DNA of 64,000 nt, taken from assembly GCA_949752795.1 (NCBI GenBank), contig CATKHW010000558.1:868001-932000 (forward strand), given 5' to 3'. Position 1 is the first letter of the stretch. Each line of letters starts with the position of its first letter. The notes beneath the pieces are model-generated. The model searched no databases. It saw only the letters and a list, made by a program, of their open reading frames with translations, and was not told the DNA's origin. The position numbers and the translations under genes were made by a program. Positions 12,503 to 24,945 of this stretch are shown here, piece after piece. This DNA comes from Hyperoodon ampullatus. Taxonomy: Eukaryota > Chordata > Mammalia > Artiodactyla > Ziphiidae.

Positions 12503-13478
12503 ACTAGTGATGGAACATTGTGATATATGTGGTGAGAGAGCATTTTGATGAAATGTGCAAGGAGCATTGTGATGACAGATTTTATGGAGCATAGCGATGA
12601 AAATGATGTGGAGCATTGTGATGAAAAGAGCATGGCACCTTTTGATGACATGTGTCATGGAGCATTGTGCTGACAAGCGCATGGAGCATTTTGATGACAA
12701 GTGTCATGGAGCATTGTGCTGACAAAGGCATGGAGCATTGTGATGACAAGGGACACAGAGCATTTTGATGAAAATTTCATGGAGCATTGTGGTGACCAGG
12801 ATCACAGAGCCTTGTGTGACGAGGACATGGACCATTGTGAGGACAAAGGTCATGAATCATTCAGATGACTGTAGTCACGGAGCATTGTGATGACAGGGGT
12901 CATGGAGCATTGTGATGAAAAGGGCATGTAGCACTGTGATGACAGTGGTCATGGATCATTGTGATGACAGGGTGAGCGAGTATTGTGATGACTAGTGATG
13001 GAACATTGTGATATATGTGGTGAGAGAGCATTTTGATGAAATGTGCAAGGAGCATTGTGATGACCGATTTTATGGAGCATAGCGATGAAAATGATGTGGA
13101 GCATTGTGATGAAAAGAGCATGGCACAATTTGATGACGTGTCATGGAGCATTGTGCTGACAACCGCATGGAGCATTTTGATGACAAGTGTCAGGGAGCAT
13201 TGTGCTGACAAAGGCGTGGAGCATTGTGATGACAAGGGACACATAGCATTTTGATGAAAATTTCATGGAGCATTGTGGTGACAAAGATCACAGAGCCTTG
13301 TGTGACGAGGGCATGGACCATTGTGAGGACAAAGGTCATGAAGCACTGTGATGACTGGAGTCACGGAGCATTGTGATGACAGGGTTCATGGAGCGTTGTG
13401 ATGACAAGGGCAGGGAGCATTGTGATGACAGGGGCATGGAACATTGGTCTGACATGTTTCATGGATTATTGTGATGAC
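12503..13478 (+). repeat. Local duplication of the P block in unit C (period 488 bp)
   Basis: The run starting ACTAGTGATGG, then GATATATGTGGTGAGAGAG, then a CATAGCGATGAAAATGATG monomer occurs at 12503 and again at 12991. The same pair is found at 20619/21108 and 32081/32570 in other C units, and at 23893/24380 and 35355/35842 in D units (487 bp). The right limit given is approximate. The first copy carries GGCACCTTTTGATG and the second GGCACAATTTGATG (GGCACATTGTGATG in the later copies). Confidence 0.8.
12694..12707. other. Dyad-symmetric monomer junction ATGACA-AG-TGTCAT
   Basis: ATGACA and TGTCAT are exact reverse complements with a 2-base spacer. The commoner 25-mer form, ATGAC-AAGG-GTCAT, has 5-base arms and a 4-base spacer, while the 24-mer form (GACAAGGGCATGG) loses the dyad. 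The inserted T of 25-mers therefore decides whether a monomer boundary carries an inverted repeat. No function can be assigned from sequence alone; it could be a protein-binding dyad or nothing. Confidence 0.5.
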
Positions 13479-13556
13479 ATTGGGCATGGCGTATTGTGAT
13501 GACAAAGGCATGGAACATTGTGATGACGAGGTCATGGAGTATTGTGAAGACAGGTG

Positions 13557-16500
13557 TCAGTGAGCACTGTGATGACATATATCATTCTCCATTGTGATGA
13601 CAATGTCATGGAGCATTGTGATACCAAGTGTCATGGAGGATTGTGATGACAAATGTAATGGAGCATTTTGATGACAAGGGCTTGGTACATTGCGATGACA
13701 AGGGTCATGGAGCATTGTGATGACAAGGGCATGGAGCTTTCTTTTGAAATGGTGCATGGAGCATTGAGATTACAGGTGTTTTGAAGCAATGTGATTACAA
13801 GGGCATGGAGCACTGTGATGAGAAAGCAATGGAGCATTCTGATGACATGCGTCATGGAGTTTTGTGATGACAAGGACATGGAGCATTGTGATTACAGGGG
13901 TTTTGGAGCATTGTGATGAAAAGGGAATGGATCATTGTGATGAAAAATGCATGGAGCCTTGTCATGACAGGCTTCAAGGAGCATACTGATGACAACTGTC
14001 AGGGAGCATTGTGATGATAAGTGTATTGAGCATTGTGATGACAAAGATCATGGAGCATTGTGATGAGAAGACCATGGATAATTGTGAAGACCAGAGTCAT
14101 GGGGCATTGTGATGACAAGTGTTATGGAACATTGTGGTCAGAAGGGTTTGGTGCATTGTGATGACAGAGGTCATTGAGGATTTTGATTTCATTGTGATGA
14201 CAATAGCATGAAATATTATGGTGATGGGCACGGTGCATTGTGATGACAGGGTTCATGGAGCATTGAGATGAAAAGGGGCATGGAGCATTGTGATTACAGG
14301 GGTGTTGGAGCATTGTGATGACAAGGGCATGGAGCATTGTGATGAGAAGGCCATGGAGCATTCTGATGACCTGCGACATGGAACATTGTGATGACAAGGG
14401 CATGGAGAATTGTGATTACAGGGGTCATGGAATATTGTGATGACAGGGGTGAGGGAGTATTGTGATGACTAGTGATGGAACATTGTGATATCAGTGGTGA
14501 GAAGGCATTTTGAGGAGAAGTGCATGGAGCATTGTGATGACAAGGTTTATGGAGCATTTTGATGACAAGGATGTGGAGCATTGTGATGACAAGTGCATGG
14601 TGCATTGTGATGACATAGGTTATGGAACATTGTGCTGACACGCGCATCGAGCATTGTGATGACAAGGGTCATGGAGCATTGTGCTGACAAAGGCAAGGAG
14701 CTTTGTGATGCCAAGGGTCAGAGAGCATTGTGATAAAAATTTCATGGAGCATTGTGGTGACAAAGGTCACAGAGCTTTGTGTGACGAGGTCATGGACCAT
14801 TGTGATGACAAATGTCATGAAACATTGTGATGACTGGAGTCACGGAGCATTGTGATAACAGGGGTCTTGGAGCATTGTCATGAAAAGGGAATGGATCATT
14901 GTGATGAAAATGGCATGGAGCCTTGTCATGACAGTGTTCAAGGAGCATACTGATGACAAGTGTCAGCGAGCATTGTGATGCCAAGTGTATTGAGCATTGT
15001 GGTGACAAAGGTCATGGAGCATTGTGATGAGAAGACCTTGCATATTTGTGATGACGAGCGTCATGGGGAATGTGATGACAAGTGTTATGGAACACTGTGA
15101 TCAGAAGGGTTTGGAGCATTGTGATGACAGAGGACATGGAATATTTTGATTTCATTGTGATCACAATAGCATGAATCATTATGATGATGCGCATGGTGCA
15201 TTGTGATGACAGTGTTCATGGAGCATTAGGATGAAAAGAGGCATGGAGAATTGTGATTACAAAGGTCTTGGAGCATTGTTATGACAAGGGTCATGGAGCC
15301 TTGTGATGACAAGTCCGTGGAACATTGTGATGGCAGGGATCATGGAGCATTGTTATGACAGGTGTAATGGAGCATTGTGATGACAAGAGCATCGAGCAAT
15401 GTGATGAGAGATTTCATTGAACATTGTGATGACAATGGCATGGAGCATTTTGATGCCAAGGGTCATGGAGATTTGTGATGACAAATGTCATGGGGCATTT
15501 TGATGACAAGGGCGTGGTGCATTGTGATGAGAAGGGCAGGGAGCTTTGTGATGACAGGTTCATGGAGCAATTTGAATAAAAGTGTCATGGAATATTTTGA
15601 TGAGAGGGGTTATGGAACATTGTGATGTCAGGGGTCATGAAGCATTGTGAAGAAATGGGTCATGGAGCATGTTGTGACAGGGGTTATGGAACATTGTGAT
15701 GATAAGTGCATGTAGCACTGTGATGACAGTGGTCATGGAACATTGTGATGACAGGGGTGAGCGAGTATTGTGATGACTAGTGATGGAACATTGTGATATA
15801 TGTGGTGAGAGAGCATTTTGATGAGAAGTGCATGGAGCATTGTGATGACAAGTTTTATGGAGCATAGCGATGAAAAGGATGTGGAGCATTGTGAGGAAAA
15901 GAGCATGGCACATTGTGATGACGTGTCATGGAGCATTGTGCTGACAAGCGCATGGAGCATTTTGATGACAAGTGTCATGAAGCATTGTGCTGACAAAGGC
16001 ATGGAGCATTGTGATGACAAGGGACACAGAGCATTGTGATGAAAATTTCATGGAGCACTGTAGTGACAAAGATCACAGAGCCTTGTGTGACGAGGGCATG
16101 GACCATTGTGATGAGAAAGGTCATGAATCATTGTGATGACTGGACTCACGGAGCACTGTGATGACAGGGGTCATGGAGCATTGTGAAGACAGTGGCATGG
16201 AGCAATGTGATGACAGGGGCATGGAACATTGGTCTGACAAGTTTCATGGATTATTGTGATGACAGTGGGCATGGAGCATTGAGATGACAAGGGCATGGAG
16301 CATTGTGGTGACAATGGTCACAGAGTCTTGTGTGACGACTACATTGACCATTGTGAGGACAAATGTCATGAAGTATTGTGATGACTGGAGTCATAGAGCA
16401 TTGTGATGACAGGGGTCATGGAGCATTGTGATGACAAGGGCATGGAGCATTCTGATGACAGGGGCATGAAACATTGGTCTGACATGTTTCATGGATTATT

Positions 16501-16586
16501 GTGATGACAGTCGGCATGGTGCATTGTGATGACAAGGGCATGGAACATTGTGATGACAAGGTCATGGAGTATTGTGAAGACAGGTG
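13557..16586 (+). repeat. HOR unit A, copy 2 (3030 bp)
   Basis: The length is exactly that of copy 1, with Q at 14468 and P at 15776. The first 110 bases differ from copy 1 by about four substitutions and later parts by fewer. It retains the A-specific GGACTCACGGAGCAC near 16140. Confidence 0.9.
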
Positions 16587-19500
16587 TCAGGGAGCAATGT
16601 GATGACATATGTCATTGTCCTTTGTGATGACAATGGCATGGAGCATTGTGATACCAAGTGTCATGGAGGATTGTGATGACAAAGGTAATGGAGCATTTTG
16701 ATGACAAGGGCTTGGAACATTGCGATGACAAGGGTCATGGAGCATTGTGATGACAAGGGCATGGAGCATTCTGATGAAAAGGTGCATGGAGCATTGAGAT
16801 TACAGGGGTTTTGAAGCAATGTGATTACAAGGGCATGGAGCATTGTGATGAGAATGCAATGGAGCATTCTGATGACATGTGTCATGGAGCTTTGTGATGA
16901 CAAGGGCATGGAGCATTGTGATTACAGGGGTCTTGGAGCATTGTGATGAGAAGGCAATGGAGCATTCTGATGACATGCGTCAATGAGCTTTGTGATGACA
17001 AGGGCATGGAGAATTGTGATTACAGGGGTCATGGAATATTGTGATTGCAGGGGTGAGGGAGTATTGTGATTACTAGTGATGGAACATTGTGATATCTGTG
17101 GTGAGAAGGCATTTTGAGAAGAAGTGCATGGAGCATTGAGATGACAAAGTTTATGGAGCATTTTGATGACAAGGATGTGGAGCATTGTGATGACAAGTGT
17201 ATGGTGCATTGTGATGACATGGGTTATGGAGCATTGTGCTGACACACGCATCAAGCATTGTGATGACAAGGGTCATGGAGCATTGTGCTCACAAAGGCAT
17301 GGAGCTTTTTGATGACAAGGGTCACAGAGCATTGTCATAAAAATTTCATGGAGCATTGTGGTTACAAAGGTCACAGACCTTTGTGTGACGAGGTCATGGA
17401 CCATTGTGATGACAAATGTCATGAATCATTGTGATGACTGGAGTCACGGAGCACTGTGATGACAGGGGTCATGGAGCATTGTGATGACAAGGGCATGGAG
17501 CAATGTGATGACAGGGGCATGGAACATTGGTCTGACAAATTTCATGGATTATTGTGATGACAGGGGGCATGGAGCATTGAGATGAAGAGGGCATGTAGCA
17601 TTGTGGTGACAAAGGTCACAGAGCCTTGTGTCACGAGGGCATGGACCATTGTGAGGACAAATTCATGAAGCATTGTGATGACTGAAGTCACGGAGCATTG
17701 TGATGACAGGGTTCATGGAGCATTGTGATGACAAGGACATGGAGCATTGTGATGAAAAAGGCATGGAGCTTTGTGATGACAAGGGTCACAGAGCATTTTG
17801 ATAAAAATTTCATGGAGCATTGTGGTGACAAAGTTCACAGAGCTTTGTGTGACGAGGTCATGGACCATTGTGATGACAAATGTCATGAAGCACTGTGATG
17901 ACTGGAGTCACGGAGCATTGTGATATCAGGGGTCTTGGAGCATTGTCATGAAAAGGGTATGGATCATTGTGATGAAAAAGGCATGGAGCCTTGTCATGAC
18001 AGTGTTCAAGGAGCATACTGATGACAAGTGTCAGTGAGCATTGTGATGCCAAGTGTATTGAGCATTGTGGTGACAAAGGTCATGGAGCATTATGATGAGA
18101 AGACCTTGCATAATTGTGATGACGAGCGTCATGGGGCATGTGATGACAAGTGTTATGGAACATTGTGTTCAGAAGGGTTTGGAGCATTGTGATGACAGAG
18201 GTCATGGCGCATTTTGATTTCATTTTGATGACAATAGCATGAATCATTATGATGATGGGCATGGTGCATTGTGATGACAGTGTTCATGGAGCTTTGAGAC
18301 GAAAAGTGGCATGGAGATTTGTGATTACAGAGGTCTTGGATCATTGTGATGACAAGGATCATGGAGCCTTGTGATGACAAGGCCGTGGAACATTGTGATG
18401 GCAGGGGTCATGGAGCATTTTTATGACAGGTTTAATGGAGCATTGTGATGACAAGGGCATGGAGCAATGTGATGAGAGATTTCATTGAGCATTGTGATGA
18501 CAATGGAATGCAGCATTGTGAGGCCAAGGGTCATGGAGCTTTGTGATGACAAATGTCATGGGGCATTTTGATGACAAGGACGTGGTGCATTGTGATGAGA
18601 AGGGCGGGGAGCATTGTGATGACAGGGTCATGGAGCAATTTGAATAAAAGGGTCATGGAATATTTTGATGACAGGTGTTATGGAACATTGTGATGTCAGG
18701 GGTCATGAAGCATTGTGATGAAATGGGTCATGAAGCATTGTGATGAAATGGGTCATGGAGCATTTTGTGACAGGGGTTATAGAACATTGTGATGTCAGGG
18801 GTCATGGAGCATTGTGATGATAAGGGCATGTAGCACTGTGATGACAGTGGTCATGGAATATTGTGATGACAGGTGTGAGCTAGTATTGTGATGACTAGTG
18901 ATGCAACATTGTGATATATGTGGTGAGAGAGCATTTTGATGAGAAGTGCATGGAGCATTGTGATGACAAGTTTTATGGAGCATAGCGATGAAAAGGATGT
19001 GGAGCATTGTGATGAAAAGAGCATGGCACATTGTGATGACATGTGTCATGGAGCATTGTGCTGACAAGCACATGGAGCATTTTGATGACAAGTGTCATGG
19101 AGCATTGTGCTGACAAAGGCATGGAGCATTGTGATGACAAGGGACACAGAGAATTGTGATGAAAATTTCATGGAGCATTGTGGCGACTAAGATCACAGAG
19201 CCTTGTGTGACGAGGGCATGGACCATTGTGATGAGAAAGGTCATGAATCATTGTGATGAATGGAGTCACGGAGCATTGTGATGACAGGGGTCATGGAGCA
19301 TTGAGATGACAAGGGCATGGAGCATTGTGGTGACAAAGGTCACAGAGCCTTGTGTGACGAGGTCATGGACCAGTGTGAGGACAAAGGTCATGAAGCATTG
19401 TGATGACTGGAGTCATGGAGCATTGTGATGACAGGGGTCATGGAGCATTGTGATGACAAGAGCATGGAGCATTGTGATGACAGGGGCATGAAACATTGGT

Positions 19501-19608
19501 CTGACATGTTTCATGGATTATTGTGATGACAGTGGGCATGGCTCATTGTGATGACAGGGCCATGGAATATTATGATGACAAGGTCATGGAGTATTGTGAA
19601 GACAGTTG
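16587..19608 (+). repeat. HOR unit B, copy 2 (3022 bp)
   Basis: Same length and same Q (17072) and P (18894) spacing as copy 1, including the short 485 bp lead to Q. It lacks the 73 bp insertion present in the two later B copies, so that insertion arose after B copies 2 and 3 separated, or was lost here. Confidence 0.9.
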
Positions 19609-21673
19609 TCAGGGAGCATTGTGATCACATATGTCACTGTCCATTGTGATGACAATTGCATGGAGCATTGTGATACCAAGTGTCATGGAGCATTGTGATG
19701 ACAAAGGTAATGGAGCATTTTGATGACAAGGGCTTGGAACATTGCAATGACAAGTCTTATGGAGCATTGTGATGACAAGGTCATGGAGCATTCTGATGAA
19801 AATGTGCATGGAGCATTGAGATTACAGGGGTTTTGAAGCAATATGATGACAAGGGCATGGAGCATTGTGATGAGAAGGCAATGGAACATTCTGATGACAT
19901 GCCTCATGGAGCTATGTGATGACAAGGACATGGAGCATTGTGATTACAGGGTTCTTGGAGCATTGTGATGAAAAGGGAATGGATCATTGTGATGAAAAAT
20001 ACATGGAGACTTGTCATGACAGGATTCAAGGAGCATACTGATGACAACTGTCAGGGAGCATTGTGATGATAAGTGTATTGAGCATTGTGATGACAAAGAT
20101 CATGGAGCATTGTGATGAGAAGACCATTGATAATTGTGATGACCAGCGTCATGGAGCATTGTGATGACAAGTGCTATGGAACATTTTGATCAGAAGGGTT
20201 TGGTGCATTGTGATGACAGAGGTCATTGAGCATTTTGATTTCATTGTGATGACAATAGCATGAAATATTATGGTGATGGGCACGGTGCATTGTGATGACA
20301 GGGTTCATGGAGCATTGAGATGAAAAGGGGCATGGAGCCTTGTGATTACAGGGGTGTTTGAGCATTGTGATGACAGGGTCATGTAGCAATTTGAATAAAT
20401 GGGTTATGGAATATTTTGATGACAGTGGTTATGGAACATTGTGATGTCAGGGGTCATGAAGCATTGTGATGAAATGGGTCATGGAGCATTTTGTGACAGG
20501 GGTTATGGAACATTGTGATGTCAGGGTCATGGAGCATTGTGATGATAAGGGCATGTAGCACTGTGATGAGAGTGGTCATGGAACATTGTGATGACAGGGG
20601 TGAGCGAGTATTGTGATGACTAGTGATGGAACATTGTGATATATGTGGTGAGAGAGCATTTTGATGAAATGTGCAAGGAGCATTGTGATGACAGATTTTA
20701 TGGAGCATAGCGATGAAAATGATGTGGAGCATTGTGATGAAAAGAGCATGGCACCTTTTGATGACATGTGTCATGGAGCATTGTGCTGACAAGCGCATGG
20801 AGCATTTTGATGACAAGTGTCATGGAGCATTGTGCTGACAAAGGCATGGAGCATAGTGATGACAAGGGACACAGAGCATTTTGATGAAAATTTCATGGAG
20901 CATTGTGGTGACAAGGATCACAGAGCCTTGTGTGACGAGGGCATGGACCATTGTGAGGACAAAGGTCATGAATCATTCTGATGACTGGAGTCACGGAGCA
21001 TTGTGATGACAGGGGTCATGGAGCATTGTGATGCAAAGGGCATGTAGCACTGTGATGACAGTGGTCATGGAACATTGTGATGACAGGGGTGAGCGAGTAT
21101 TGTGATGACTAGTGATGGAACATTGTGATATATGTGGTGAGAGAGCATTTTGATGAAATGTGCAAGGAGCATTGTGATGACCGATTTTATGGAGCATAGC
21201 GATGAAAATGATGTGGAGCATTGTGATGAAAAGAGCATGGCACATTGTGATGACGTGTCATGGAGCATTGTGCTGACAACCGCATGGAGCATTTTGATGG
21301 CAAGTGTCAGGGAGCATTGTGCTGACAAAGGCATGGAGCATTGTGATGACAAGGGACACAGAGCATTTTGATGAAAATTTCATGGAGCATTGTGGTGACA
21401 AAGATCACAGAGCCTTGTGTGACGAGGGCATGGACCATTGTGAGGACAAAGGTCATGAAGCACTGTGATGACTGGAGTCACGGAGCATTGTGATGACAGG
21501 GTTCATGGAGCGTTGTGATGACAAGGGCAGGGAGCATTGTGATGACAGGGGCAGGGAACATTGGTCTGACATGTTTCATGGATTATTGTGATGACATTGG
21601 GCATAGAGTATTGTGATGAAAAGGGCATGGAACATTGTGATGACGAGGTCATGGAGTATTGTGAAGACAGGTG
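19609..21673 (+). repeat. HOR unit C, copy 2 (2065 bp)
   Basis: P landmarks are at 20619 and 21108 (489 bp apart) and Q is absent, as in copy 1. The left boundary of the almost identical 11,462 bp duplication falls inside this unit. Before about 20302 it differs repeatedly from 31071-31764; after that point the two are nearly identical. Confidence 0.9.
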
Positions 21674-24600
21674 TCAGTGAGCACTGTGATGACATATATC
21701 ATTCTCCATTGTGATGACAATGACATGGAGCATTGTGATACCAAGTGTCATGGAGGATTGTGATGACAAAGGTAATGGAGCATTTTGATGACAAGGGCTT
21801 GGTACATTGCGATGACAAGGGTCATGGAGCATTGTGATGACAAGGGCATGGAGCTTTCTTTTGAAATGGTGCATGGAGCATTGAGGTTACAGGTGTTTTG
21901 AAGCAATGTGATTACAAGGGCATGGAGCACTGTGATGAGAAAGCAATGGAGCATTCTGATGACATGCGTCATGGAGCTTTGTGATGACAAGGACATGGAG
22001 CATTGTGATTACAGGGGTTTTGGAGCATTGTGATGAAAAGGGAATGGATCATTGTGATGAAAAATGCATGGAGCCTTGTCATGACAGGCTTCAAGGAGCA
22101 TACTGATGACAACTGTCAGGGAGCATTGTGATGATAAGTGTATTGAGCATTGTGATGACAAAGATCATGGAGCATTGTGATGAGAAGACCATGGATAATT
22201 GTGAAGACCAGAGTCATGGGGCATTGTGATGACAAGTGTTATGGAACATTGTGGTCAGAAGGGTTTGGTGCATTGTGATGACAGAGGTCATTGAGGATTT
22301 TGATTTCATTGTGATGACAATAGCATGAAATATTATGGTGATGGGCACGGTGCATTGTGATGACAGGGTTCATGGAGCATTGAGATGAAAAGGGGCATGG
22401 AGCATTGTGATTACAGGGGTGTTGGAGCATTGTGATGACAAGGGCATGGAGCATTGTGATGAGAAGGCCATGGAGCATTCTGATGACCTGCGACATGGAA
22501 CATTGTGATGACAAGGGCATGGAGAATTGTGATTACAGGGGTCATGGAATATTGTGATGACAGGGGTGAGGGAGTATTGTGATGACTAGTGATGGAACAT
22601 TGTGATATCAGTGGTGAGAAGGCATTTTGAGGAGAAGTGCATGGAGCATTGTGATGACAAGGTTTATGGAGCATTTTGATGACAAGGATGTGGAGCATTG
22701 TGATGACAAGTGCATGGTGCATTGTGATGACATAGGTTATGGAACATTGTGCTGACACGCGCATCGAGCATTGTGATGACAAGGGTCATGGAGCATTGTG
22801 CTGACAAAGGCAAGGAGCTTTGTGATGCCAAGGGTCAGAGAGCATTGTGATAAAAATTTCATGGAGCATTGTGGTGACAAAGGTCACAGAGCTTTGTGTG
22901 ACGAGGTCATGGACCATTGTGATGACAAATGTCATGAAACATTGTGATGACTGGAGTCACGGAGCATTGTGATAACAGGGGTCTTGGAGCATTGTCATGA
23001 AAAGGGAATGGATCATTGTGATGAAAATGGCATGGAGCCTTCTCATGACAGTGTTCAAGGAGCATACTGATGACAAGTGTCAGCGAGCATTGTGATGCCA
23101 AGTGTATTGAGCATTGTGGTGACAAAGGTCATGGAGCATTGTGATGAGAAGACCTTGCATATTTGTGATGACGAGCGTCATGGGGAATGTGATGACAAGT
23201 GTTATGGAACACTGTGATCAGAAGGGTTTGGAGCATTGTGATGACAGAGGACATGGAATATTTTGATTTCATTGTGATGACAATAGCATGAATCATTATG
23301 ATGATGCGCATGGTGCATTGTGATGACAGTGTTCATGGAGCATTAGGATGAAAAGTAGCATGGAGAATTGTGATTACAAAGGTCTTGGAGCATTGTTATG
23401 ACAAGGGTCATGGAGCCTTGTGATGACAAGTCCGTGGAACATTGTGATGGCAGGGATCATGGAGCATTGTTATGACAGGTGTAATGGAGCATTGTGATGA
23501 CAAGAGCATCGAGCAATGTGATGAGAGATTTCATTGAACATTGTGATGACAATGGCATTGAGCATTGTGATGCCAAGGGTCATGGAGATTTGTGATGACA
23601 AATGTCATGGGGCATTTTGATGACAAGGGCGTGGTGCATTGTGATGAGAAGGGCAGGGAGCTTTGTGATGACAGGTTCATGGAGCAATTTGAATAAAAGT
23701 GTCATGGAATATTTTGATGAGAGGGGTTATGGAACATTGTGATGTCAGGGGTCATGAAGCATTGTGAAGAAATGGGTCATGGAGCATTTTGTGACAGGGG
23801 TTATGGAACATTGTGATGATAAGTGCATGTAGCACTGTGATGACAGTGGTCATGGAACATTGTGATGACAGGGGTGAGCGAGTATTGTGATGACTAGTGA
23901 TGGAACATTGTGATATATGTGGTGAGAGAGCATTTTGATGAGAAGTGCATGGAGCATTGTGATGACAAGTTTTATGGAGCATAGCGATGAAAAGGATGTG
24001 GAGCATTGTGAGGAAAAGAGCATGGCACATTGTGATGACGTGTCATGGAGCATTGTGCTGACAAGCGCATGGAGCATTTTGATGACAAGTGTCATGAAGC
24101 ATTGTGCTGACAAAGGCATGGAGCATTGTGATGACAAGGGACACAGAACATTGTGATGAAAATTTCATGGAGCATTGTAGTGACAAAGATCACAGAGCCT
24201 TGTGTGACGAGGGCATGGACCATTGTGATGAGAAAGGTCATGAATCATTGTGATGACTGGACTCACGGAGCACTGTGATGACAGGGGTCATGGAGCATTG
24301 TGATGAAAAGGGCATGTAGCACTGTGATGACAGTGGTCATGGAACATTGTGATGACAGGGGTGAGCGAGTATTGTGATGACTAGTGATGGAACATTGTGA
24401 TATATGTGGTGAGAGAGCATTTTGATGAAATGTGCAAGGAGCATTGTGATGACCGATTTTATGGAGCATAGCGATGAAAATGATGTGGAGCATTGTGATG
24501 AAAAGAGCATGGCACATTGTGATGACGTGTCATGGAGCATTGTGCTGACAACCGCATGGAGCATTTTGATGACAAGTGTCAGGGAGCATTGTGCTGACAA

Positions 24601-24945
24601 AGGCATGGAGCATTGTGATGACAAGGGACACAGAGCATTTTGATGAAAATTTCATGGAGCATTGTGGTGACAAAGATCACAGAGCCTTGTGTGACGAGGG
24701 CATGGACCATTGTGAGGACAAAGGTCATGAAGCACTGTGATGACTGGAGTCACGGAGCATTGTGATGACAGGGTTCATGGAGCGTTGTGATGACAAGGGC
24801 AGGGAACATTGTGATGACAGGGGCATGGAACATTTGTCTGACATGTTTCATGGATTATTGTGATGACATTGGGCATAGAGTATTGTGATGACAAGGGCAT
24901 GGAACATTGTGATGACGAGGTCATGGAGTATTGTGAAGACAGGTG
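21674..24945 (+). repeat. HOR unit D, copy 1 (3272 bp), A/C chimera
   Basis: Q is at 22585, with two P landmarks at 23893 and 24380 (487 bp apart). The front follows unit A at an offset of 8117 bp up to about 24303, including GGACTCACGGAGCAC. From there it follows unit C (GATGAAAAGGGCATGTAGC, as at about 12913). The two parents share about 30 bases at the switch (24274-24303). D is therefore best read as the product of unequal exchange between A and C, and it changes the 8.1 kb period into 11.4 kb. Confidence 0.85.
24274..24303 (+). other. A-to-C exchange junction in unit D
   Basis: The sequence left of this stretch matches unit A (CGGAGCACTG, unlike CGGAGCATTG in C). To the right it matches unit C (GTGATGAAAAGGGC, unlike GTGAAGACAGTGGC in A). 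The intervening 30 bases are common to both parents and contain a whole monomer, so crossing over took place within monomer-length homology. The copy at 35736-35765 descends from it. Confidence 0.78.

Larger units (their letters stand above)
11493..13556 (+). repeat. HOR unit C, copy 1 (2064 bp)
   Basis: A short unit with no Q landmark but two P landmarks, at 12503 and 12991, 488 bp apart. The Q block is lost at about 12240-12270, where GATTACAGGGGTGTTTGAGC runs directly into a GACAGGGTCATG monomer that normally precedes P. The P block is locally duplicated. C closes the 8116 bp A-B-C period, and the copy at 19609-21673 has the same deletion and duplication, so both predate the super-repeat. 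Confidence 0.86.
5441..21673 (+). repeat. Two tandem copies of the A-B-C super-repeat (8116 and 8117 bp)
   Basis: Landmarks at 5441, 8471 and 11493 recur at 13557, 16587 and 19609, and again begin at 21674. All internal spacings agree to within one base. The Q deletion in C, the P doubling in C and the B-specific rearrangement are shared, so the three-unit set was amplified as a block after these changes. The copies differ by scattered substitutions, more than is seen between the 11,462 bp copies, so this amplification is the older of the two. Confidence 0.9.
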
